A stretch of 37,924 nucleotides of DNA from an uncultured Faecalibacterium sp. (GTDB lineage Bacteria > Bacillota > Clostridia > Oscillospirales > Ruminococcaceae). The number at the start of each line of letters is the position of its first letter. Position 1 is the stretch's first letter. The notes below the pieces were generated by a model. That model had not been told where the DNA came from and searched no databases. It saw only the letters and a list, made by a program, of their open reading frames with translations. The DNA lies in assembly GCA_902463235.1 (NCBI GenBank), contig CABQER010000007.1:1-37924 (forward strand), in the 5' to 3' direction. A program made the position numbers and the translations under genes. This document shows, piece after piece, positions 31,980 through 37,924 of this stretch.

Positions 31980-33674
31980 TTACTCCACGCTGATCATATA
32001 GTAGTAAACGGGCTGGCCGCCGCGGATGTGGCTTACTTCCACATGGTTGGGGCACTTTGCCTTCACGATCTCGGTGACCTTTTCGGCATCCTCGTCGCTC
32101 ACGTCACAGCCGGAAATAATGGTGACAAAGCTGGAATCCTTCTTGCACATATTGCGTGCCAGACGGTAGGTGGCCTTGGTGATATCAGTGGAGGTGGAAA
32201 CGATCTTGCCGTTCTCCAGCGCCATGATCTCACCCTTGCGGATGCGCTTGCCGTCATACTCGCTGTCGCGGGCGGCGTAGGTGATCAGACCGGTGGACAC
32301 CTTGTCGGCAGCAGCCATCATGTTGATGGTGTTGGTCTCGGCGTTCACAGAGGGATCAAAGTTCAGCATGGCGGTAATGCCCATGGGCACGGTGCGGGTG
32401 GGCAGAACGACCACCTGACGGTCGGCCAGCTTCTGGGCCTGCTCAGCAGCCATGATGATGTTCTTGTTGTTGGGCAGCACGAACACGGTCTTGGCGGGCA
32501 CGCTCTGGATGGCTGCCAGAATGTCCTCGGTAGAGGGGTTCATGGTCTGGCCGCCGGACACCACAGCGTCTGCTGCCAGATCGGTGAACACAGCCTTCAG
32601 GCCCTCACCGGCGGCAACGGCCACAAAGCCGTAGTCGCGGCTGGGGTCCACGGCAGCGTAGATGAACTCGCTGGCCTGAGAGGGAGCCTTCTCGGCAGAA
32701 GCCTGCTTTTCAAGGCTCTTGCCCTGCTTCTGGCGGGCAAGGAACTGCTCGTGCATATTCTCGATCTTGAAGTTGGTCAGGTAACCGTACTTGATGGCCT
32801 CGCTCAGGATCTTGCCGGGGTCGGCGGTGTGAACGTGCAGGTTGATGACGTCGTCATCCTCAATGCAGACCACGCTGTCGCCGTTGGACTCTGCAAAGGC
32901 GCGCATCTTGGCGGCGCTTGCACCCTCGTTCTTGTTGATGAGGAACTGGGTGCAGTAGCCGTTGGTAATGTCCTCCACCTTCATCAGGTCGTCGGTGAAC
33001 ACGCCCTTACCGGCATTTTCAGTGGACAGCTTTGCCTTGTTGGGGGCAGCCTCGCCGCCGACAATCATGCCCTCGCCGTGGAACACCTTGCCCATGCCCT
33101 CAAAGATGACCATGATGCCCTGACCGCCTGCGTCCACAACACCGGCCTTCTTCAGCACGGGCAGCAGGTTGGGGGTATCCTCCAGTGCCTTCTGACCGGC
33201 AGTCAGCACCACGTCCCACAGGGCGGGCACGTCGGCGGCATCGCTGGCAGCAGCTTCCTCAGAAGCAACGCGTGCAACGGTCAGAATGGTGCCCTCGGTG
33301 GGCTTCATCACGGCCTTGTAAGCGCCCTCAACGCCCTTCTGCAGGGCAGCCACGATGTCGGCAACGTCAGCCTCTTTTTTGCCCTCCAAAGCCTTGGAGA
33401 AGCCGCGGAACAGCAGGCTGGTGATAACGCCGGAGTTGCCGCGCGCACCGCGCAGCATGGCAGAAGCGGCAGTCTTGGCAGCCTCGCCCACGGTGCAGCT
33501 GCCGTCCAGAGCTTCCAGCTCACGCACGGCAGCGCCCACGGTCATACCCATGTTGGTGCCGGTGTCGCCATCCGGCACGGGGAAAACGTTCAGCTCGTCC
33601 ACGCGGGAACGCTGGTTGTTGATGTTGTTGGCGCCGGAAATGATGGCGTCGCGCAGGATCTTACCAGAAATCAT
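31980..33674 (-). CDS. DhaL-domain kinase, FakA/YloV family
   Basis: The 564 residues match FakA-type proteins: an N-terminal DhaL (Dak2) ATP-binding domain (about 1-200; ELNVFPVPDGDTGTNMGMTV), a middle domain, and a C-terminal DegV-like half. In other Firmicutes FakA phosphorylates fatty acids held by FakB, feeding phospholipid synthesis. No fakB gene is in this window. AAGGAG precedes the ATG. It follows asp23 by 55 nt, a conserved pairing in Firmicutes. Fatty acid kinase is the likely role. Confidence 0.88.
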   Translation of the reverse strand: MISGKILRDAIISGANNINNQRSRVDELNVFPVPDGDTGTNMGMTVGAAVRELEALDGSCTVGEAAKTAASAMLRGARGNSGVITSLLFRGFSKALEGKKEADVADIVAALQKGVEGAYKAVMKPTEGTILTVARVASEEAAASDAADVPALWDVVLTAGQKALEDTPNLLPVLKKAGVVDAGGQGIMVIFEGMGKVFHGEGMIVGGEAAPNKAKLSTENAGKGVFTDDLMKVEDITNGYCTQFLINKNEGASAAKMRAFAESNGDSVVCIEDDDVINLHVHTADPGKILSEAIKYGYLTNFKIENMHEQFLARQKQGKSLEKQASAEKAPSQASEFIYAAVDPSRDYGFVAVAAGEGLKAVFTDLAADAVVSGGQTMNPSTEDILAAIQSVPAKTVFVLPNNKNIIMAAEQAQKLADRQVVVLPTRTVPMGITAMLNFDPSVNAETNTINMMAAADKVSTGLITYAARDSEYDGKRIRKGEIMALENGKIVSTSTDITKATYRLARNMCKKDSSFVTIISGCDVSDEDAEKVTEIVKAKCPNHVEVSHIRGGQPVYYYMISVE

Positions 33675-33729
33675 TGTTCTTACTCCTTAGTAACTGGCCG
33701 GAAAAGCCCGGCTCGGGTTTGCAGACAAA

Positions 33730-34080
33730 TCAGGCGATGACGTCATCCACGGACACCACCACGCGGGCGACCTTCAGTCCGGTGGCCTGCTCCACCTCGT
33801 CCTTGACGCGGTGGGAGATGCTGCGGGCGGCGGTGGAAATGTTCAGGCCGTAGCTGACGGCAATGTGCAGCTCGATGACCAGACGCCCATTCTGCTGGGT
33901 CACGCGCACACCCTTTTCCGGGTAATCGGAACCGTATACCATGCTTTTCACAGCGTCAGTCATATTACGGGGAGCCATGGCAGCAACGCCGTAGCACTGT
34001 TTGGTGGCTTCACCCACCAGGGTGGAAAAATACCCATCAGTAAAGCTGACATTCCCAAGTGGGAAACGGGAAGTGATCAT
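33730..34080 (-). CDS. Asp23/Gls24 (DUF322) family protein
   Basis: A 116-residue Asp23-family protein (YloU type), a conserved envelope-associated protein of unclear molecular role. Typical parts are VGEATKQCYGVAAM near residue 22, VRVTQQNGRLVIELHIAVSY, and a C-terminal VARVVVSVDDV. AAGGAG lies before the ATG. It is the first gene of the asp23-fakA operon. Confidence 0.92.
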   Translation of the reverse strand: MITSRFPLGNVSFTDGYFSTLVGEATKQCYGVAAMAPRNMTDAVKSMVYGSDYPEKGVRVTQQNGRLVIELHIAVSYGLNISTAARSISHRVKDEVEQATGLKVARVVVSVDDVIA

Positions 34081-34181
34081 AGTCGCTCTGCTCCTTTATG
34101 TTATTTTTCATAAAAATACACGCAAGGGTCGGGGGCATTGGCTGTGCAAAACGAAACTTGCCTCAGATAAACACCCACCCT

Positions 34182-34210
34182 ATTATACAACTTTGCACCG
34201 TGGTTGTACA
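34182..34210 (-). promoter_or_regulatory. promoter of asp23-fakA with overlapping dyad
   Basis: Minus-strand -10 TATAAT (34187-34182) and -35-like TGTACA (34210-34205) are 17 bp apart. A TACAAC/GTTGTA dyad (about 34185-34208) covers both elements, a possible operator. Confidence 0.55.
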
Positions 34211-34426
34211 GTTCAAATTGTTGGATTTACTGCTTTTTGCGCTCTTTTTGCATGGTTTTTGTAAAGAAAAAAGAGAGAGCCGCGCTCGACAGCCCTCGCG
34301 CCGCTTTGCGCAGCGGGTGTGGTATGCTGAAGGCAGGCTGTGTGGCGCCCATCAAAACGGAAAGTATGACAAATAAAGAAAAACAATCTGTGAATAAATT
34401 ATAAAAGCTTCCTTGTCTGGCTTTCT

Positions 34427-34455
34427 TTGTCTATGAAAAAGTGCTAAAATATAAA
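34427..34455 (+). promoter_or_regulatory. promoter of the CBS-domain gene
   Basis: The -35 TTGTCT (34427-34432) and -10 TATAAA (34450-34455) have a 17-bp spacer. Confidence 0.6.
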
Positions 34456-34467
34456 TGAAAAGGGAAA

Positions 34468-34488
34468 GGGGCTGTCAGCCCCCTTTTT
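34468..34488 (+). terminator. terminator-like hairpin in the CBS gene leader
   Basis: GGGGCT (34468-34473) pairs with AGCCCC (34477-34482) around a 3-nt loop, then CTTTTT. It lies just after the predicted start of transcription and 105 nt before the ATG, so it could attenuate the gene. Confidence 0.55.
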
Positions 34489-34592
34489 CCATGATACTTC
34501 CCGGAATACGCCGGACGCACGGCACACGATATAACGCGGGCAGGCCTTTCCAACGGGCATTGCCTGTAAAAAATGCGATAGGAGTTGTTGGC

Positions 34593-35048
34593 ATGAACAT
34601 TCTCTTTTTTCTTTCCCCAAAGCAGGATCTGATGTACGTTTACGATGATTTCACCCTCCGGCAGACGCTGGAAAAGTGGGAAAATAACCGCTACGCCTCC
34701 ATTCCGGTGCTGAACCGCAAAGGCGAATATGTGGGCACGCTGACCGAGGGGGATATCCTTTGGGGACTGAAAAAATACCATGGTCTGGATCTGGAAGCCG
34801 CCGAGGACATCCCTATCTCGGAGTTTGCGCATAAGCGGGACTACAAGGCCGTCACGGTGACCACCAGTATGGATGAACTGGTGGAGGCCGCCATGAACCA
34901 GAACTTCGTCCCGGTGGTGGATGACCGGGGTATTTTCATCGGCATTGTGCGGCGGCAGGCTATCATCCGTTACTGCTACGATAAATCCCGCAAGATCGAA
35001 ATGACCCGTACTGGCCGCCCCGTAAAGGAGCTGGCTGGCGTACATTAA
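34593..35048 (+). CDS. tandem CBS-domain protein
   Basis: A 151-residue protein made of two CBS motifs (about 10-65; NRYASIPVLNRKGEYVGTLT, and about 80-140; QNFVPVVDDRGIFIGIVRR). CBS pairs bind adenosine nucleotides. The size and the second motif recall the c-di-AMP-binding CbpB/DarB proteins, but that is a weak match by eye. I chose the ATG at 34593 because AGGAG is 8-9 nt upstream; the longer frame covers the leader hairpin. It is a single-gene unit. Confidence 0.8.
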   Translation: MNILFFLSPKQDLMYVYDDFTLRQTLEKWENNRYASIPVLNRKGEYVGTLTEGDILWGLKKYHGLDLEAAEDIPISEFAHKRDYKAVTVTTSMDELVEAAMNQNFVPVVDDRGIFIGIVRRQAIIRYCYDKSRKIEMTRTGRPVKELAGVH

Positions 35049-35092
35049 AACAGATGCCGTTTTTGTCTGTGTCCATCCTGTAAAAATGTAGA

Positions 35093-35118
35093 CCCGGAAA
35101 GTCCGCAGACTTTCCGGG
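35093..35118 (+). terminator. hairpin after the CBS gene
   Basis: A perfect 11-bp stem (35093-35103 with 35108-35118) and CGCA loop. The T-tract is poor on plus and better on minus, so its direction is uncertain. Confidence 0.6.
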
Positions 35119-35148
35119 CTTACTCTGTTCAAGACAAGATTCTCGCTG

Positions 35149-35182
35149 AAAAAGGGCGCTGCACGGTAAATGTGCAGCGCCC
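35149..35182 (-). terminator. terminator of nfnAB
   Basis: A perfect 11-bp stem (35172-35182 with 35154-35164), then TTTTT on the minus strand, 13 nt after the nfnB stop. Confidence 0.9.
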
Positions 35183-35195
35183 TCATTGCTAATTG

Positions 35196-36590
35196 TTACT
35201 TGTTGCGGATGTACTCGTCCATGGCCTTTGCAGCTGCCTTACCGGCACCCATGGCCTTGATGACGGTAGCAGCGCCGGTCACGGCGTCACCACCGGCGTA
35301 CACGCCGTCGCGGCTGGTCTTGCCCTCGTCGCCCTCGGTCACGATGCAGCCGTGCTTGTTGGTCTCCAGACCCGGGGTGGTGGAGCGGATCAGCGGGTTG
35401 GGGCTGGTGCCCAGGCTCATGATCACGGTATCCACTTCCAGCTCAAACTCGCTGCCCTGCTTTTCAATGGGACGGCGGCGGCCGGAAGCATCCGGCTCAC
35501 CCAGTTCCATCTCGATGCAGGTCATGGAGTGCACAAAGCCGTCCTCGTCCGGGTGGATGGCAACGGGGTTGCACAGGGTCTTGAAGATGATGCCCTCTTC
35601 CTCGGCGTGCTCCACCTCTTCCTTACGGGCGGGCAGCTCAGCCATGCCGCGGCGGTAGACGATGTACACGCTCTCGGCACCCAGACGCAGGGCGCTGCGG
35701 GCAGCGTCCATAGCCACGTTGCCGCCGCCCACAACGGCGACCTTCTTGCCGGTGCGGATGGGGGTCTTGCTGGTGGGCAGGTAAGCCTTCATCAGGTTGG
35801 AGCGGGTCAGAAATTCGTTGGCGGAGTACACGCCCTTCAGGCTCTCGCCGGGGATGTTCATGAAGCGGGGCAGACCGGCGCCGGAGCCTACGAACACGGC
35901 CTCGTAGCCGTACTCGCCCATCAGCTCGTCAATGGTCAGCACCTTGCCTATGACCATGTTGCACTCAAAATCCACGCCCATCTTCTTCAGGCCGTCGATC
36001 TCCTGCTGGACGATAGCCTTGGGCAGACGGAACTCGGGGATGCCGTACATCAGCACACCGCCTGCAACGTGCAAAGCTTCGTAAACGGTCACCTTGTAGC
36101 CCAGCTTTGCCAGATCACCGGCGGCGGTCAGACCGGCAGGGCCTGCGCCGATGATGGCCACCTTATGGCCGTTCCACGCGGGCACGATGGGTGCGGTGTG
36201 CACGTTCTCGCGGTGCCAGTCGGCCACAAAACGCTCCAGACGGCCAATGGCCACCGGCTCGTTCTTGATGCCGCGGGTGCACTTGCCCTCACACTGGCTC
36301 TCCTGCGGGCAGACACGGCCGCAGACAGCAGGCAGGGAAGAGGAGCGGTTGATCACCTGATAGGCGGCCTCAAAGTCGCCCTCGGCAACATGGGCGATAA
36401 ACTCCGGAATGTCGATGCCCACGGGGCAGCCGGACTGGCAGGGCTTGTTCTTGCAGCCGATGCAGCGCTTGGCCTCGTTCACAGCCATCTCGGCGGTGTA
36501 GCCCAGAGCCACTTCTTTGAAGTTCTTATTGCGGACGTTGGGGTCCTGCGTGGGCATGGGGCACTTTTTGGGATCCATATTGAAAGCCAT
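35196..36590 (-). CDS. nfnB: NADP-dependent ferredoxin oxidoreductase large subunit (NfnB; GltD-like)
   Basis: A 464-residue flavoprotein of the GltD family. Two iron-sulfur cysteine sets (CIGCKNKPCQSGCP and CGRVCPQESQCEGKC) lie in the first 105 residues. Then come an FAD site (IIGAGPAGLTAAGDLAKLGY) and an NADPH site (VGGGNVAMDAARSALRLGA). It is often annotated as glutamate synthase small subunit. The adjacent partner, with a 1-nt gap, identifies it better as NfnB, which with NfnA couples NADH and reduced ferredoxin to NADPH. GGAGGG precedes the ATG at 36590; the longer frame overlaps nfnA. Confidence 0.9.
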   Translation of the reverse strand: MAFNMDPKKCPMPTQDPNVRNKNFKEVALGYTAEMAVNEAKRCIGCKNKPCQSGCPVGIDIPEFIAHVAEGDFEAAYQVINRSSSLPAVCGRVCPQESQCEGKCTRGIKNEPVAIGRLERFVADWHRENVHTAPIVPAWNGHKVAIIGAGPAGLTAAGDLAKLGYKVTVYEALHVAGGVLMYGIPEFRLPKAIVQQEIDGLKKMGVDFECNMVIGKVLTIDELMGEYGYEAVFVGSGAGLPRFMNIPGESLKGVYSANEFLTRSNLMKAYLPTSKTPIRTGKKVAVVGGGNVAMDAARSALRLGAESVYIVYRRGMAELPARKEEVEHAEEEGIIFKTLCNPVAIHPDEDGFVHSMTCIEMELGEPDASGRRRPIEKQGSEFELEVDTVIMSLGTSPNPLIRSTTPGLETNKHGCIVTEGDEGKTSRDGVYAGGDAVTGAATVIKAMGAGKAAAKAMDEYIRNK

Positions 36591-36591
36591 T

Positions 36592-37437
36592 TTACATTCC
36601 CTCCTGAGTCTTGAACAGGTTGCAGGCTGCCTCACGGGCGTGTGCCTCAAACGGGCGGTACATGGTGCCGCGTGCCATTGCCTCGTCAAAATCCACCAGA
36701 TCGCCGTCAAAGTCCGGGCCGTCCACGCAGGCAAACTTGGTCTGACCACCCACGGTCAGGCGGCAGCCGCCGCACATACCGGTGCCATCGATCATGATGG
36801 GGTTCATGGAAACGATGCTTTTCAGGCCGTGCTTCTGGCAGGTCTTGACCACAAACTTCATCATGATCAGCGGGCCGATGGTGATGACCAGATCGTACTG
36901 GTTGCCGGCAGCCACCAGCTCGTCCAGCGCAGCGGTGACTACGCCCTTGGTGCCGTAGCTGCCGTCATCGGTCATAATGCGCAGTTCGTCGCTGCAGGCG
37001 TTGAACTCGTCCTCAAGGATCAGCAGATCCTTATTGCGGAAGCCGACTACGCTGTGCACCACGCAGCCCTGATCGTGCAGCTCCTTGGCAATGGGCAAGG
37101 CAATGGCGCAGCCAACGCCGCCGCCCACGACGCACACCTTCTTCAGACCCTCGGTCTCGGTGGCGCGGCCCAGCGGGCCTACAAAGTCGTGGACACAATC
37201 GCCTGCATTCAGGCTGTTCAGCTCCATGGTGGTACCGCCCACGATCTGGAAGATGATATCTACGGTGCCCTTTTCGCGGTCGTAACCGGCCACGGTCAGG
37301 GGGATACGCTCGCTGTCCTCAAACGGACGTACAATGATGAACTGACCCGGCTTTGCCTTTTTGGCGATCAGCGGGGCTTCGATGACCATCTTTGTCACGG
37401 TGGGGTTCAGCGCGACCTTTTCAGTGATCTTATACAT
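36592..37437 (-). CDS. nfnA: NADP-dependent ferredoxin oxidoreductase small subunit (NfnA)
   Basis: A 281-residue flavin/NAD reductase: an FAD-binding barrel (about 1-95; KPGQFIIVRPFEDSERIPLT), an NAD site (VCVVGGGVGCAIALPIAKEL), and a C-terminal [2Fe-2S] site in GTGMCGGCRLTVGGQTKFAC with the usual acidic ligand region before it. It resembles PyrK, but there is no dihydroorotate dehydrogenase gene here and NfnB follows directly. AAGGAG lies before the ATG. In butyrate-forming clostridia Nfn balances NADH, NADPH and ferredoxin. Confidence 0.92.
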   Translation of the reverse strand: MYKITEKVALNPTVTKMVIEAPLIAKKAKPGQFIIVRPFEDSERIPLTVAGYDREKGTVDIIFQIVGGTTMELNSLNAGDCVHDFVGPLGRATETEGLKKVCVVGGGVGCAIALPIAKELHDQGCVVHSVVGFRNKDLLILEDEFNACSDELRIMTDDGSYGTKGVVTAALDELVAAGNQYDLVITIGPLIMMKFVVKTCQKHGLKSIVSMNPIMIDGTGMCGGCRLTVGGQTKFACVDGPDFDGDLVDFDEAMARGTMYRPFEAHAREAACNLFKTQEGM

Positions 37438-37485
37438 TGCGTTAGCTCCTTTTTGCTGGCAATTCCTTTTTCTTTTCTATAAATG

Positions 37486-37515
37486 GAAGGTGCATCCGCG
37501 CGGGTGCATTTTCCG
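37486..37515 (-). promoter_or_regulatory. hairpin in the nfnAB 5' leader
   Basis: TGCATCC/GGGTGCA arms around GCGC, extended beyond an internal loop by GGAA/TTCC. It lies about 50-80 nt before the nfnA ATG and has no T-run. Confidence 0.5.
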
Positions 37516-37535
37516 TTTGACAAAGCGTCCTCTTT

Positions 37536-37564
37536 ATTATAATAGTTTGTGAAATAGAAAGCAA
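37536..37564 (-). promoter_or_regulatory. promoter of nfnAB
   Basis: Minus-strand -35 TTGCTT (37564-37559) and -10 TATAAT (37541-37536), 17-bp spacer. Confidence 0.75.
37547..37564. promoter_or_regulatory. Rex-like operator over the nfnAB promoter
   Basis: TTGTGAAATAGAAAGCAA matches the redox repressor Rex consensus (TTGTGAA-type dyad) at 13 of 18 positions, with the left half perfect and the right half degenerate. It fills the space between -10 and -35. Confidence 0.45.
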
Positions 37565-37601
37565 CTGTGTTTTATACACGCGTTTTTCGTTATTTGTATA
37601 G

Positions 37602-37739
37602 ATGGCGGCGGTTCAAACGGTATATTTGCACGATGCCGTCGCTGCGCCGGAAATCAAAGCGGCGCTGTTTGGCGCAATGCGGGGCGAAATCGCCGCAGGC
37701 TGCGGGCTACTTGAAATAAAAAAGACGTATCAGAGTTAA
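37602..37739 (+). CDS. possible small ORF of 45 residues
   Basis: An ATG-to-TAA frame encoding an Ala-rich peptide (MAAVQTVYLHDAVAAPEIKA, later EIAAGCGLLEIKK). Its GC content resembles real genes nearby while the flanks are AT-rich. There is no good ribosome binding site (TTGTATAG precedes the ATG). It could be a short gene, a remnant, or chance. Confidence 0.25.
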   Translation: MAAVQTVYLHDAVAAPEIKAALFGAMRGEIAAGCGLLEIKKTYQS

Positions 37740-37774
37740 AAGACATTCTTTTTCAAAAAAATGTAAAATTGTAG

Positions 37775-37803
37775 TTGACAACTGCCGGTGTGTGCGGTAT
37801 AAT
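37775..37803 (+). promoter_or_regulatory. perfect consensus promoter of tRNA-Gly
   Basis: TTGACA (37775-37780) and TATAAT (37798-37803), 17-bp spacer. Confidence 0.95.
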
Positions 37804-37848
37804 AACCAACGTCGCCGGACAACAGACCGGCAAAAACAAATGGAATGT

Positions 37849-37924
37849 GCGGCCGTAGCTCATCTGGTAGAGCGCCACCTTGCCAAGGTGGAGGTAGCGA
37901 GTTCGAGCCTCGTCGGCCGCTCCA
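37849..37924 (+). tRNA. tRNA-Gly, anticodon GCC
   Basis: A 76-nt cloverleaf. The acceptor stem GCGGCCG pairs with CGGCCGC, the D-loop has TAGCTC...GGTAGAGC, the anticodon arm CCACCTTGCCAAGGTGG has GCC, the T-arm has GTTCGAGCC, and the 3' CCA is encoded. The window ends on the last A. More tRNA genes may follow. Confidence 0.98.

Larger units (their letters stand above)
34081..34592. other. 512-bp divergent intergenic region
   Basis: Between asp23 (minus) and the CBS gene (plus). It holds the asp23 promoter (34182-34210), the CBS promoter (34427-34455), and a terminator-like leader hairpin (34468-34488). The middle (about 34260-34420) shows no convincing gene on either strand. Confidence 0.6.
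37438..37848. other. 411-bp region between nfnA and tRNA-Gly
   Basis: It holds the nfn leader hairpin (37486-37515), the nfn promoter with Rex-like site (37536-37564), a weakly supported 45-codon frame (37602-37739), and the tRNA promoter (37775-37803) with a small GCCGG/CCGGC hairpin (37813-37830). Confidence 0.65.

Noticed and set aside
31842..33740. 632-codon plus-strand frame opposite the FakA-like gene
   Set aside because: Antisense shadow: low-complexity His/Gly/Val composition, no ribosome binding site, while the minus strand encodes a clear DhaL-domain protein.
34098..34404. Small plus-strand frames in the asp23-CBS gap
   Set aside because: Overlapping frames with no ribosome binding site, crossing the asp23 promoter; nothing favours one of them.
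35193..36614. 473-codon plus-strand frame opposite nfnB
   Set aside because: Antisense shadow of a gene with clear iron-sulfur and nucleotide-binding motifs.

Overview
This window looks like a chromosomal segment of a GC-rich, low-oxygen gut Firmicute of the Ruminococcaceae/Oscillospiraceae type, most like Faecalibacterium or a close relative. That placement is inference from gene content (PolC-type polymerase, pyrH-frr-uppS-cdsA-dxr-rseP-ispG order, spoIVB-spo0A pair, NfnAB pair), from AGGAGG-type ribosome binding sites and from near-consensus sigma-A promoters. No 16S gene is present to confirm it. I see no prophage, intact insertion sequence or CRISPR array.

Layout. 1-2412 (minus): an AraC-type regulator followed by an RlmD/RlmCD-type 23S rRNA methyltransferase, with a short AT-richer orphan reading-frame fragment at the left edge. 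2413-3905 (plus): a galactokinase-family GHMP kinase with an altered signature. 3965-4829 (minus): two unassigned small proteins sharing a double-glycine-like leader, behind a strong promoter. 5166-11035 (minus): lacI, a solute-binding lipoprotein, two permeases and 4-alpha-glucanotransferase, forming an alpha-glucan uptake and processing operon without its own ATPase; three LacI-type operator-like sites lie upstream. 11398-12496 (minus): rpsF-ssb-rpsR. 12778-13971 (plus): a CPA2-type cation/proton antiporter, divergent from rpsF. 14105-16048 (minus): galU and a RING-like zinc-finger membrane protein.

16307-20504 (plus): prfB without a programmed frameshift, the sporulation pair spoIVB and spo0A, and an AlkD-like DNA alkylation repair protein. 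20597-31543 (plus): pyrH, frr, uppS, cdsA, dxr, rseP, ispG and polC, linking pyrimidine supply, ribosome recycling, undecaprenyl and phospholipid precursors, MEP isoprenoid synthesis, site-2 proteolysis and replication. Hairpins sit in several of the junctions. 31641-34080 (minus): asp23, a FakA-like DhaL-domain protein and a small unknown protein. 34593-35048 (plus): a CBS-pair protein. 35196-37437 (minus): NfnAB, the electron-bifurcating ferredoxin:NADP oxidoreductase, with a Rex-like site over its promoter. 37849-37924: tRNA-Gly(GCC) behind a perfect consensus promoter.

Most of the window is ordinary core genome. The most distinctive parts are the paired double-glycine-leader proteins (3965-4829), the LacI operator arrangement (10902-11177), the diverged Spo0A acidic pocket, and the possible Rex control of nfnAB. 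All functional statements come from reading motifs by eye; no database search was run.
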